From assembly GCF_040183065.1 (NCBI RefSeq), contig NC_091125.1:127302621-127366620 (forward strand): DNA of 64,000 bases, written 5' to 3'. The DNA is from Periplaneta americana. Taxonomy: Eukaryota; Arthropoda; Insecta; Blattodea; Blattidae. Below are positions 33,205 through 44,434 of the stretch, piece after piece. Below the pieces are notes generated by a model. That model was not told the DNA's origin. It was given only the letters and a program-made list of their open reading frames with translations, and made no database searches. The stretch's first letter is position 1. Every line of letters starts with the position of its first letter. The position numbers were made by a program, and so were the translations under genes.

Positions 33205-34863
33205 CTCTGAACTGCGACCAATTTCAGTGTGAAAGGATGTATATTTTTAAGCGAGTTGTGAAAGGAAATATCTACAATGAAATTTGTCATTAAAATTAAA
33301 ATATTTTTATGTATTTTATTAATACTTATTTGTAGCAGAAGCATTTGACTCGGGTCATTAGCCAAATTTTATTAATATTATGCTATAATTTAACACTATG
33401 ATTTCATGAACATATGGAAACTCAGATTTTCGTGATAAGAAGATTTAGATTTTCAAACATTGCATTCGATCACATCTCTCGATGCTACGGAAATGATTAC
33501 AATTTAAATCATGAAAATATATTCCTTATGTGTGTAAGGGTAGCCTACCTATTTCCTTTTCACTATTCCCATTAACTATGTAATGTTATCCTAAGATGAA
33601 CTCTAATGCGGTTTCCAAATCTCTCATATCATATCTATTACACAGAGCTCAGAACTCGAAATCCATGATAATGTATATAAATACTTCATTGCACCGTCTT
33701 TTGTTGTAGTTTACTATCTTACACATTATGTTATCTCTACTTTCACAATATGCACTAAGAATAAGTTGCTATGTTAATGACCTCAAAAGTTGGAATGTTA
33801 TCTAATCTTCTAAAAATCAAGTATAAAATTTATTTCAGACAATTTACGCAAGCAGATTTTATCACTTGTATTTACGTTTCACACAATACAAAGTTCTAGG
33901 CTACAATTTTCTCTCCCACTTGTCTCTTATGTACAAACGTTACACTCAGGTTTCTTTCATCTATCGTGCATGTCCGTGCAATTCATAAAGTAATATAATT
34001 ATTTGATGGTCATGTACTATCTATACGCTGCAATTCACATTAAAAAACGTATACAGACACTACAATGCTTTTATTTTACTCTCTCTCTCTCTGCACAAAT
34101 TATATAAAGAGAAAGTATTGTTACTGCAAAAAATCTCAATAATCAATTTTTTTAATATTTAATCAAAGATACGCCCTATAATACATTTTGGATTAAAACA
34201 ATAATTAGATAGTTATACTAATTTGTGAATTTTTATTTACGTTCAATTTTAAGTTCATTTTTCTCACTTTAGGCATCATGTGGCCTGGTTCCTTTCTGCA
34301 AAATATGGTCAAATTAATAGTTGAACAAAATATTTGAGAAGAAAAGCGTACCTGACAAACTAATGAAATCAATTATGCAGTAGTAGAAGATTCAGATTTA
34401 AAATCTATAATAAAGATGAAGGAACAACAAACTCTGAAATAACTTAACATTAACTAATGATATTTAAACAGAGTGACTGATTAAACCAATGTGTCTTCAA
34501 TCTATAATGGACCAAAAATAATAACTGAACTGCCACAACATTTGGAATACAAAAAGGGAAAATACCAAATTTCATACAATATGTTACAAACATTAGCACG
34601 ATACAATCACTAAACGAAAAATCTGCAAAATATTTTAATAATGTAATATCCAAAAAATCCCTTAAACTTGTCCCCACGCGTAAAGGAATAATGAGATGAC
34701 AAAAAAAATAATTACACACTAATACAAATATAAATATAATTTCAAGACGATGTATATAGGGATTTAACACAAAATAAAGTATTTATATAGACTAAATGTG
34801 ATTTTATTTATTGTCAAAAAATAATTTCAATATAAAGATGTATTTACGTCAGATCTTATGAAA
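33205..34863. other. Long AT-rich stretch, no recognised feature
   Basis: Only a CT run at 34080-34094. Frames on the minus strand near 34450-34770 are hydrophobic but match nothing I know. Confidence 0.4.
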
Positions 34864-34904
34864 TCATGGTTCGATTGCCAATTTTTATTTGTCCATCCAC
34901 CCAT

Positions 34905-35040
34905 CTATTTATTTGTTTATTGTTTATTTATTTACATATTTATTTGTTTATTGTTTATTTATTTGCATATTTATTTCTTTACTTGTTTATTTATTTAAGT
35001 GTTTATTTATTTATTTATTTATTTATTTATTATTCATTTA
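34905..35040. repeat. (TTTA)n-rich array
   Basis: Degenerate ATTT/GTTT tetramers; the open frame over it is a composition effect. Confidence 0.9.
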
Positions 35041-35170
35041 TTTATCTGATCTATTTAGTTAATTTCTTCTTCATGCTTTAAGCCTCTGACTCATTCAAAT
35101 GGACATTTTGATATGTTTTAATTCGCATTCATGTTAAAGAACTCATTTGAGGAATGATTCTCTATTACAG

Positions 35171-35396
35171 AACAATCAAACTTTTGAATATATCTACAGG
35201 AAGATGTCTAATTCAGAGGAAACGGCCGACAATTCTGCTGAAAAGAAACCCGAAAATGAAGAAAAGTCAGATGAAATCTCGTCACCTGATGTGGAAACTA
35301 GATTTACTTTAGATATTACTGCAACAAACCTTGAGGACAAGAATAAGGAAGAGGAGGAGGAGGGAAGAAACGAAGAGGAGGGAGAAGATAAAACTG
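35171..35396 (+). CDS. Exon A of an unrecognised acidic-protein gene
   Basis: Acceptor CTCTATTACAG ends at 35170 and donor GTAATT starts at 35397. An ATG at 35204 in a fair context (AGGAAGATGT) opens 64 codons plus one base: MSNSEETADNSAEKKPENEE, then VETRFTLDITATNLEDKNKE, then a Glu-run (EEEEEGRNEEEGED). Two-fifths or more of the residues are Asp, Glu or Lys, suggesting a disordered soluble protein; no signal peptide or membrane segment. Bases 35171-35203 would be 5' UTR, so a further upstream exon is expected. Function unknown. Being non-repetitive and framed by splice sites is the case for a real gene. Confidence 0.6.
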
Positions 35397-35849
35397 GTAA
35401 TTTTCAATAAATTAATTCAATAACAATAAATTAAAGCAAAAACAGCAGATTTATTATTTCGTACCCCACTGTCTTCAATATGATACTAGTCTTCTATAAG
35501 TTGTTACGTCAATTGTTTGCAAATACACTCTTTTAATTACTGATATAAATAAAAACTCCTTGCTTTGTTGGCTGCGACAGTCTTAATGGCACCTGAGTAG
35601 ATGTTAATTTATGGTTGTAAGCGATGTATTTCAAACAAAAGATAATCATTTTTATCACAAGGAAAATTAAAGTCGCTGGCTATACTGGATACAGAAAATA
35701 TTTTTGTGATTAATATCAATAAAAGTAAATATCCAGGCTAGCCATGACTTGATCTTCAGTCCTTGACAACGGATTTCACATTTAACTTTGAAAAGTCTTT
35801 GACAAAAGATCAATTTGAACGGTCACGAATCCACAGTTTAATTGAACAC

Positions 35850-36060
35850 GCTTTATCAGCAACTTAGGTTATTTAGCGTCTGAATGAGATGAAGGTGATA
35901 ATGCTGATTATGCCGGTGAAATGAGTCCGAGGTCCAGCACCGATAGTTACCCAGCATTTGCTCATATTGGGTTGAGGGGAAAACCCCGGAAAAACCTCAA
36001 CCAGGTGACTTGCCCCGACCGGGAATCGAACCCGGGCCCCGTTACTCCACAAGTGTGGAC
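35850..36060 (-). mobile_element. tRNA-derived SINE, family A, with deletion in the head
   Basis: Same body as 3684-3943 (GTTATTTAGCGTCTGAATGA, ACCCAGCATTTGCTCATATT). B-box inverse CGGGAATCGAACCCGGGCC is intact, but the A-box side has lost about 35 bp before CGTTACTCCACAAGTGTGGA. Confidence 0.88.
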
Positions 36061-36794
36061 TTTGTAACCTATTTCCCGCTCGTGCTCACATAACACTAGT
36101 CGGTGCATTAACTACAGTACTTTACGTATTGTTTCCCACTTGTTTCTTCTCACATCTGCCTTCATATTTTAGAAGTGCTATGTTCACTTTGAAAATATAG
36201 TTTGTCTTTTAAGCATAAAAACACCAAAATTACTTTAAACCCTTCTCCCCAAGAATTGGTGGGTGATAGAAAAAAATATGCTAACAGATTTTAACTCAGC
36301 ATATCTAAATCTATATATATAGATTACCATACATTTTGCCAGGAAGTTTTTTCTTTTTTTACAGATCAGTGTAATCATGCATCAGTGTTTATATTGGAAC
36401 ATCAAACGCACTACTAAAAGATTTTATCCATTTCCTTTTATATACGATGTGATGCAAAAGGTTTCATTAAATATTTGGTTGGTAGTCGAAAAGCTTTAGA
36501 ACAGAAACTATGTAGAATGGAACCTGCTTCGTTTATCCGTAGTCAGTGCAACACGTAAATTACTATGTCGGCTGGGTAATGATAGCTTAATGCAGAAATA
36601 ATGATATATCCAAACCTTCCCTAACTAATTTCTTTTCTTATTACTATCATCATATCACACCGTACATCAGTAACATCCAAACAGTGATCTACATCGATGA
36701 TTATGTGCAAGTATTTTGAAAATTTACATGTGTAAGTACAGTAAGTAAAATATGATAAGAGTAAATTATTACAAATAATTCAGGACAAGGACGA

Positions 36795-36945
36795 ATAAGA
36801 CTCGGTGGTGACGCAGTGGAATCGCATTCGGAAGTCCAGGTCCGATTCCCGGTGTCAACAAATCTGGTCAAGGTTTGTTCCATGGCTTTCTTCGACTGAA
36901 TATAACTGATTTTCAGTTAAATAAAGGTTAATGGCGAATTGGACC
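36795..36945 (+). mobile_element. Short tRNA-like SINE
   Basis: A-box-like GGTGGTGACGCAGTGGAATC and B-box AGGTCCGATTCCCGG about 35 bp apart, ending CAGTTAAATAAAGG. Confidence 0.6.
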
Positions 36946-37217
36946 CATATTACTACGAAATAGTTACACAGTACAGCAGCAGATAACAACTACACAACAG
37001 TCTCGATATTACCTAGAATTTAAAGCACAATAAATAACTCTAAAAAAAAGTCCGGAAAAAATTGGTAACTTTATCAGGACTGAGCAATCATTACCGAATA
37101 CCAAAGTAGTTCAAATGTAAAAATATCCAGAAATTCATAACTATACAGATTAAATTTAACATAATCCCCTATTTCTTCAATAACATTGTTTTAAATTCTT
37201 TATGTATGTATGTATTA

Positions 37218-38634
37218 GTAGAGTCAGAAAATACCGGAACTTCGGGTGGCAACGCCGTGCTCTATAGGCAACTTCTCTGCCTCGTCCGTGTGGTATGTGA
37301 CTTACTTTCCAGGCGTATAGACTCAGTGCAGCTGCGCATGAGAATGGGAAAGACTAACGTAGCCGGGAACCAATCGAAATACAGTGCAGATTTCCTCTTA
37401 GTTCAGTGAAGACGTGTAGGTATATGTGGTAAAATGAGCTTGAAAGAGCAGAGAGGTAACATTAAATTTTGTGTTAAACTTGGTAAAACATTTACTAAGA
37501 CTTTGGCATTCATGCGCCAAGCGTATGGAGAAGAAGCAATGTCTCGGACCCGAGTGTATGAGTGGCACAAGCGCTTCACAAGTGGCCGTCTTCCAACGGA
37601 TGATGATCCAAGTTCAGGAAGACCCAGATCGGCAAGAACGGAAGAAATGATAGCTCGAGTGGCACAAGAAATTAGACGAGACCGCAGTCAGTCAATAGAT
37701 GACGTGGCTACTTTGTTAGGCATTTCGCATGGTTCTGTGCAATCCATTCTCCACAATGATTTGAAAATGAAACGTGTGTGTGAGCACGTTGTTTCAAGAC
37801 GCCTAACAGATGAGCAGCGGGAAGTGCGGCAATTTGTTAGTGGAGACCTGATTGACAGGGTGGACCAGGATCCAACTCTCTTGCACAGAGTGATCACAGG
37901 TGACAAAACATAGTGTTTCCGTTACGACCCGCAGTCTTGAGCGTGAAAATCTCCCGGCTTACCACGGCAAGAGACATTCCGTGCCGACCGATCAAAGGGG
38001 AAAGTAATGCTTGAAGTGTTCTTCGATATCCAAGGTCTCGTACATTTCGAATTTATTCCTGAGGGTCGAACTGTCAGTAAGGAGGCGTATGTTGCAATTC
38101 TTCGGCGTCTTCGTGATGCAGTTCGACGAAGACGACCCACCTTGTGGCAAAGACAGAACTGGGTTCTCTATCATTACAATGGCCCAGCACATCGGTCGCT
38201 CTTGGTGAGCGAATTCCTCGCTCAATATAAAATACCTGTCTTTCCACAGCCACCATATTCTCCAGAACTTGCTCCAGCAGATTTCTACTTATTTCCAAAG
38301 GTCAAATCCCTACTCAAGGGACGGCGATTTGCGTCAGCCGAAGAGGTGAAAATTCATGTAACAAGCGCTCTGCGGGAAGTGACCAAAGAAGGGCTGCAGG
38401 AATGTTTCGAGAAGTGGCATGGACGCTGGCAGAAGTGTGTCACCTGCCCAGGGGCGTACTTTGAAGGCGGTGTTGTGTAAATGGTTATATGTCATCTGCA
38501 ACAAAGGTATCTACACATGTTCGCATTGAGACTATACGCCTGGAGAGTAGGTCGCAAACCACACGGACAAGGCATAGAAGTTGCCTATAGAGCATGGCGT
38601 TGCCATCCGAAGTTCCGGTACTTTCTGACTCTAC
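37218..38634 (+). mobile_element. Full-length mariner (DD34D type), ~110-bp inverted ends
   Basis: 1417 bp between TA duplications (37216-37217, 38635-38636). Ends GTAGAGTCAGAAAATACCGG and, inward, GTAGAGTCAGAAAGTACCGG. The similarity continues about 110 bp (CTCTATAGGCAACTTCT, CCAGGCGTATAG). It sits in a TATG microsatellite, expanded on the right (38637-38680). The transposase inside is broken by stops only. Confidence 0.93.
37434..38480 (+). pseudogene. Mariner transposase, three in-frame stops
   Basis: One continuous frame of 349 codons, the normal mariner length. The N-terminus has the helix-turn-helix pair (VYEWHKRFTSGRLPTDDDPS; LGISHGSVQSILHND). The first catalytic Asp is in VITGDKT at residue 157. 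The Trp expected after it is a stop (37911-37913), with two more at DPQS-stop-A-stop. The second Asp is Tyr in LYHYNGPAH. The third lies in SPELAPADFYLFPK, 34 residues later, giving DD34D spacing. It ends CPGAYFEGGVV. Nonfunctional, but no frameshift: a fairly recent death. Confidence 0.93.
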
Positions 38635-38998
38635 TAGTATGTATGTATGTATGTATGTATGTATGTATGTATGTATGTGTATGTAGTTCTGATATCCCTT
38701 ATCACTCATAAAATTAAGGACATTATAATCACTCGTTTAAGAATTTCATGACAAAATCTACTAACATTTGTAATCGAAGTTCGACCTAGATATTAAAAAA
38801 ATTGTATTGTAATAAATGCAATAAAATAAATTTACGTTATTTAGAACTTTCTTTAATGACTGATTACATAAAGGTCGATTGTAAAAAGAATAAATTTCGG
38901 CATATGATAATCACATTTTAGTGAACTGTATACAATTACATTTTGTCTCAGCAATTTTAAACCTAAAAACAGTTAATATCTCTTCCTCTTTCTTTCAG

Positions 38999-39047
38999 AT
39001 AAAGCAGAAGAGGAGAAGTGCAAGAAAAAGATCGGGCCACCAAGATT
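38999..39047 (+). CDS. Exon B of the acidic-protein gene (49 bp)
   Basis: Strong acceptor (CCTCTTTCTTTCAG) and consensus donor GTAAGT. Joined to exon A (phase 1) it reads DKAEEEKCKKKIGPPR and ends in phase 2, continuing A's charged composition. Because 49 is not a multiple of 3, splicing B to C shifts C out of its long frame and gives a stop 19 codons into C, whereas A to C directly stays in frame. B may be a cassette exon, or an unseen exon lies between B and C. Confidence 0.6.
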
Positions 39048-39720
39048 GTAAGTAGACGTTAATTACGAATATTAAAATCATTTTCATCAGTTTACAAGAT
39101 ATCAGAATGCAATCATTTCTCTATAAATGTTTATTTTTAACGTTTATGATGCCAACGAACTTTTATAAATTCAACAAAAAATGTATATACTTTGTTTCCA
39201 TTTGCTACTACTAACATAATACTGAGTTAGTATTTTAGAATTTCTTTAATAAAAGACAATAGCCTATAGGAAGTAAGTGATGCACTGCGGCAAAACGCCG
39301 TCTGTCCAAAAAGTCAAGTGGAAATTGCTTTAGTCTAGCCTTAATTCCTATTTATTCAAGCCATAATTATTAATCATTTCCAACTACTGTAAATGCTCAT
39401 AAAAAAGTATTAATCCAAATAACATAGTCGAGAGTAACAGAATTCATTAATTAGTAATTTTAATACAAAATATACAAATAAAATCTCAATCTCTCTAGGT
39501 GTTTGACCGCCAAAAGTTCTATGGTTATATTTTAAAATTTTCTCTGCACAACTTATATCTTAGGACATACTAGTCTGCGAATTTGAACATGTGTATAGCC
39601 TAAATAATAATTCAGTTAACTTTTAAAGTACTTGCATTCTTCCAATGTATCAGTATGTTTAAGGTGTTGTTTTCAGAGATATTTCAACATTTGAAGTAGG
39701 TATTGTGGAAAAGTATATAT
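39048..39720 (+). other. Candidate intron sequence
   Basis: AT-rich, no feature noted before the mariner at 39721. Confidence 0.4.
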
Positions 39721-40611
39721 GAGGGTCATTTCATAAATAATGCACAGGTTGGCAGAACTGTGAAGTGGATGATGCAAAACCAATGGATTACGTCAATTGC
39801 AGTTGAAAGATTGAGAAAGGAGCACGTGAGTTCGTTTCGTCCAAGCATTTTGTGTTTAGGTAAGGAGAGCTAGAAATGGAGCCTACACGTGTCTCGGGTG
39901 CTGTGACGATTGAAGATCAAAGATCGAATCTTTATGTGGCAAAAGCTCACAGAAATCCACAGCGAAGCGGAGTTTGTGGTGAGCTTTTCTCATTAGGCTA
40001 CTAGTTTTCGTGTCGGGTTAGACGATGATGCAAGACCAGGAAGACCGAAAACATCAACACGTGGACATAATGTGAAACTTGTGGCGGATGCTCTTCAAAA
40101 AGTTCGTCGAGCGACGTGTGAGGAACTTTCAGAAGCTACGGAGATTTCACCAAATTCAGTATTCCGTATTTCGATTAAGAATTTGAAGAAGAGAAAAATT
40201 TCTGCACGATGGGTCCCTTACTGCTTGACGGCTGGACAGGAGCAGAACAGGACATTGCAAATTTTCTGACAGTATCATCACGAGAACGAATAGCCCAACG
40301 AGAAACTGTATTACGGTCCACTGTAAATTCACCACAAACTCCACTCAATGCACTGAGTAAGATGGATTTCTGGGGAAAGAGGGTTTGCCACGTAAAGTTT
40401 CGATCTTTGGTCTTCAATCGTCACAGAATCCGAGAAACGTGTAGGCTCTATTTCTAACTCTTGTTACCTAAACACAGGTTATGCTATGGACGACACGAAT
40501 ACACATGTTTCTTCCTCAATCCTTCAACTGTAACTGACCTAATATTCATTGGTGTTGCGTCATCCACTTCACAGTTCTGCCAACCTGTGCATTATTTATG
40601 AAATCTTCCTC
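39721..40611 (+). mobile_element. Mariner-like element, internally deleted, ~70-bp inverted ends
   Basis: The left end GAGGGTCATTTCATAAATAA and inward right end GAGGAAGATTTCATAAATAA share a further TGCACAGGTTGGCAGAACTG and TGAAGTGGATGA. It is 891 bp, about 400 short of a full mariner. The flanks have TA close by, but the exact cut is unclear. Confidence 0.85.
40003..40266 (+). pseudogene. Mariner transposase N-terminal fragment
   Basis: Frame with DDDARPGRPKTSTRGHNVKL, then VADALQKVRRATCEELSEAT and KISARWVPYCLTAGQEQNRT. GRP, then R-x-x-T-x-x-EL, then ARWVP-x-LT is the second DNA-binding part of mariner transposases. Stops precede it and the catalytic domain is absent. Confidence 0.75.
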
Positions 40612-41279
40612 GCATTATTAAAACTTAGTAAATGAAGAAATATATTTTATAACTGACACAAATTCTTTAATGTACGGTAGAAGTTCCAAAAAATAAAATT
40701 AAAACATGTAAGACCTGTATGTTGCACATTTTTATGAGCCATCAATTCGAATAAAATATTTCAACTGAATTTATATTTTAAATATCTATAGAAGTGTGTC
40801 ACAATATTAAAACAAGCTTTAATATGATTATCATTACGGTTTTCAACATCTTTCAGAATGTTTATTCGCATTTTATACGATATATTTCTGTTTTAAGCAG
40901 CAGTTTGTCGATTAGTTAGAATCTAGTACGTTATCTATTTGCATGTTGCATTAAATGATAAATGTTTCTAGAGTTATCTCTTAAAATACTGACCCATATT
41001 GACAAGAAATGACCACTACTAATAGTTCAGACAGTGCGTTCTAATTGGACGGCTCTACTAAATGATGCGTTGCAAATGTAATACATTACGTAACCTAATA
41101 AACATGTTTCTTTTGTCATTTAAGTATGCATACTTAAACAGTTTCTTTGAAAAACATATTCAAAGAATGGAACCTCTACAAATAGCAAAATTAATACTGC
41201 TATATTGCGCATGTTTGTGGTGGTTTACTATAAGATGAACTCAAAAGATAGCCAGGCGCAATATCAGACCGCTATAATA
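40612..41279. other. No recognised feature
   Basis: AT-rich, within the candidate intron between exons B and C. Confidence 0.4.
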
Positions 41280-42110
41280 GTTGTAATATTGCGAGGTGAC
41301 TGTAGTGGCGGGGGCAGTAGTGGTGCCGGTGGTGGTGACGGTGTTGTTGGCTATCGTTATGATTGCAATATTGTCGGTTGTGGTGATGATGGTATTCTCC
41401 GTTGTTATGGTGACGGTATTGTCGACTGTATTACGGTTATATTGTCGGCTGTGATTGTGTGATGGTACTGTCGATATGATTATTGTGACATTATTTTTGA
41501 CAGTTTTGGTGACATTGTTGACAACTGTTGTGACGTTACTGTTAGCAGTTGTGACGTTATTGTTCACAGCTGTGGTGACGTTATTGTTAACATTTGTGGT
41601 GGTGTCATTGTTGACAGTTTTGGTGATATTGTTGGCAGTTATGGTGACGTTATTGTTGCCAGTTGAAGTGACGTTATTGTTGACAATTGTGATGGTGTTA
41701 TTGTTTGCAATTGTGATGTTACTGTTGGCAGTTTGGGTGGTTATTGTTGACAGTTGTCGTGATGTTATTGGTGACAGTTGTCGTGATGTTATTGGTGACA
41801 GTTGTCGTGATGTTATTGGTGACAGTTGTCGTGATGTTATTGGTGACAGTTGTCGTGATGTTATTGTTGACAGGTTTGTTATTGTTGACAGGTTTGTTAT
41901 TGTTGACAGTTGTGCTGTTAATGCTGACAGTTGTGGTGGTGTTATTGTTTGCAGTTGTGGTGACATTATTGGCAGTTGTGATTTTAGTGTTGGCAGTGGG
42001 GTGATTATTATTGGCGGTTGTCGTGATGGTATTGTTGACAGTTGTGATGTTATTGTTGACAATTGTGGTGATGTTATTGTTGACAATTATGATAATATAT
42101 TATTGTCGAC
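41280..42110. repeat. GTT/GAT minisatellite, 24-bp period in the core
   Basis: Between 41755 and 41865 the 24-bp unit GTGATGTTATTGGTGACAGT plus TGTC repeats almost perfectly; around it the same motif (TTATTGTTGACAGTTGTGGTG) is degenerate. Its lack of stop codons leaves frames of over 200 codons open on both strands; these are not genes. Confidence 0.92.
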
Positions 42111-42597
42111 AGTTATAGGTACCGCAAGCAGGTAATGCGGACTGCAGGAATGCGAACGAAACAATGCGCTAAGGAAGAGTGGGCAATAGAAAAGGTCACG
42201 AGATAGCTTGAATGATATTCAAGAGTAGGCCTACGGTAGGAGGAGAAACTACATCGATAATATCAATCTTGCGTTGTGATAGTTACATTACTGTTTTAGT
42301 TTCAGTTCCACTGCACTTGAATACGTGTCTTGTTCCAAGTGCGTTCCCCTCGAAGAGTATCATTATTTTATTCGTAAACATATGTTGCGTGTTTAATTCG
42401 CTTCGGATTTTTCTCTTGCTACGCTCTTTATTTTCACAGGCGATTTCCCGATCTGTTCATCTTCTTGGAAGAGGCAGTCAATACTTCCATCGGCCCGCAT
42501 CTCTCGTTTCCTCGGCGTGCCTACATACACACGTCAAAATAAACAGTAACGCCACCACTGCTTTTCGGTAACCGTTCCTTGTGCGACCTATGTAGTA
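42111..42597. other. 487-bp unique segment interrupting the minisatellite
   Basis: The array stops at GGTACCGCAAGCAGG and resumes after GTGCGACCTATGTAG. The insert has normal base composition. Its ends are only weakly inverted (ATAGGT both ways), so an inserted element is possible but unproven. A 119-codon frame inside has no known motif. Confidence 0.5.
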
Positions 42598-42900
42598 ATA
42601 TTATTGTTTACATTTGTGGTGATGTTATTGTTGATAGTTGTGGTGATGTTATTGCTGACAATTGTGGTGATGTTATTGTTGACAATTGTGGTGATGTTAC
42701 TGTCGACAGTTGTGGCAATATTGTTGTCGACAGTTTTAGTAATATTATTGTTGACAGTTGTGATGTTATTGTTGATAGTTGTGGTGATGTTATTGTAGAT
42801 AGTTGTGATGATCAGCTGTAGTGATGTAATTGTTGAAAGTTGTGGTTATGTTATTGTTGACAGTTGTGATGATGTTATTGTTGATAATTTAATGACTAAT
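42598..42900. repeat. Second part of the 24-bp-type minisatellite
   Basis: Same GTGATGTTATTGTTGACAAT units as before the interruption, decaying toward 43030. Confidence 0.88.
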
Positions 42901-43079
42901 GATGTTATTTTTTATAGTTTTAGTGTTATCGTTGGTAAATTTGTTGATATTATTGATGACTGTGGTAATGTTTATGCTATTTTGCGTGATAGTGGAGATG
43001 TTGTTTGCGGTAATGATGGTAGTCGTAAAAATGTATAATTTTCTTTACTTAAAGATTAATATCATTTATTATTTTACAG

Positions 43080-43195
43080 AAATACCTGCCCCTATAACCT
43101 CGGAACAGCGTCTGATCATCAATTTGAATTCGAAAATTGAGACCGTTTCTGAATGGAGCAGAAATGAGAACAGAGAAGTTCAAAATGAAGTTTAA
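43080..43195 (+). CDS. Terminal exon C of the acidic-protein gene
   Basis: Acceptor TTATTATTTTACAG precedes a frame entered in phase 1: EIPAPITSEQRLIINLNSKI, ETVSEWSRNENREVQNEV and a TAA at 43193-43195. The polyadenylation signal AATAAA follows 52 bp later. Exon A's donor is also phase 1, so A to C gives a 102-residue protein. If B is included directly, C is read in another phase and stops at 43138-43140 (about 100 residues). The predicted helix-forming tail (QRLIINLNSKIETVSEW) has a heptad-like spacing. Family unknown. Confidence 0.5.
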
Positions 43196-43246
43196 ATATT
43201 GTGAAACAGCAATCACTTCAAAGGCACATTAAAAACTACATAATAT

Positions 43247-43252
43247 AATAAA
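43247..43252 (+). promoter_or_regulatory. Polyadenylation signal AATAAA
   Basis: Canonical hexamer 52 bp after the exon C stop codon. Confidence 0.5.
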
Positions 43253-43474
43253 GCCTATATTGTTTTAAAATGTGATCTCTATATTATAATTGTTTTGCAT
43301 GTAACTCATGTAATTGGTAAAATATTTGTGTAAAGTGAATCATGAAATGAATATTCTATTATTATTTTAATCTACTGTGGCAGTTTTTTAGACCCCAACG
43401 CCATCCTCACTGATTTCGCAATTAATTTCTATACACACCCTCCTTTACTCAAGGCTCTCAACACATCTCCAATT

Positions 43475-43665
43475 TTCTGTCACCGTTTTTCCTCCTCTTT
43501 TTTACTCCTCTTTAAGTTCCAGATCTGTTTTCTTCTCTCAGAACTGTAGACATATTCATTCATGAAACTCCATAGACAGAAGTTCACTGGTGTCAAATCT
43601 GGAAACCGCGCCGGCCAAGCATCTGAACCATCCCTAATCACTATAAGTTGAGAAAACCGGATGTA
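43475..43665 (-). pseudogene. Tc1/mariner transposase C-terminal scrap
   Basis: Minus strand reads SDAWPARFPDLTPVNFCLWS, then FMNEYVYSSE. (R)-(S/F)-PDLTP-x-x-F-x-LW is the segment with the third catalytic acid in many insect Tc1/mariner transposases; here the acid itself is Asn (PVNF). No ends found. Confidence 0.5.
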
Positions 43666-43821
43666 GGCTATAAAATACATTACACTTATCACAACAGTAC
43701 ACATTTACCGAAAATAAATCGACATATAGATCCAGAGAGCATGACAATCAAAGGAACGTTAATCACCATGTAACTCAGAAACGGGGACCATAACGACTGA
43801 TCGTAACTTTAGATACAGCCA

Positions 43822-43863
43822 GGAATGGATGGATGGATGGATGGATGGATGGATGGATGGATG
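43822..43863. repeat. (GGAT)n microsatellite
   Basis: About ten GGAT units. Confidence 0.97.
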
Positions 43864-44434
43864 AAAAATTAAATTTCCCTTGAAATTATTCAAGTCTGCT
43901 TCACAGGGAGTTTTACCTGAAAAACTAGACTTGCATAATATTTACGTTACTGTAGGTACGTTTTAACAGAAAACCACAATTCCATGTCACAGAGAGTTTG
44001 TGTGCACCCGATGTGGGTCTCTGGCGTCTCGTCAGCCCACTCGAGTTGTGTGGATATAAGAGGAAAAATTGAGATGGTGTCGGGTGAAGTTTCTGGGTAT
44101 CTCAGTCGGTAATGCGCTGGTACAGGCCAGTTACTTTATGGTGACAGCTCTGGCCTGGCGACGCAGTGGTTTGGGCGAGTTCACTGTTTGTTCGAAGGGG
44201 TGTTCATTTTAGTCTTCCCCTGGCTGCGCTAGCGGTCACATCTCGGGAACGTTAGTGTGGGCGTACAGTCGCGCTAAGGACGTACTACACCACCACTGTC
44301 TTGTATATTGCAATTTAGTGTGTTTGTTACGTACATTTCATTTAGTTACTTAAATATTTGTAGTGCTTCTGTTTTGTATTGTTTAGTATGTAGTATTTAT
44401 TGTCTAGATTCACTGCTATTTTCTGTTTGTGAAA

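Larger units (their letters stand above)
35397..38998 (+). other. Candidate intron between exons A and B
   Basis: Contains a SINE (35850), a tRNA-like SINE (36795), and a whole mariner (37218-38634). The rest (35410-35845, 36065-36790, 38690-38980) is AT-rich with no feature. Confidence 0.55.

Noticed and set aside
34450-34770. 106-residue hydrophobic minus-strand protein
   Set aside because: Poor start context, AT-driven Phe/Leu/Ile content and no motif; could not be separated from chance.
34866-35081. Apparent hydrophobic membrane protein
   Set aside because: Translation of a TTTA tract; no start context, no splice signals.
41241-42135. Long frames on both strands (281 codons minus, 226 codons plus)
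   Set aside because: They are created by the 24-bp (8-codon) minisatellite lacking stops; Thr/Asn/Ser- or Val/Leu-rich monotony, no domains.
42212-42571. 119-codon frame inside the minisatellite gap
   Set aside because: No domain, no splice framing, single short frame in unique DNA.
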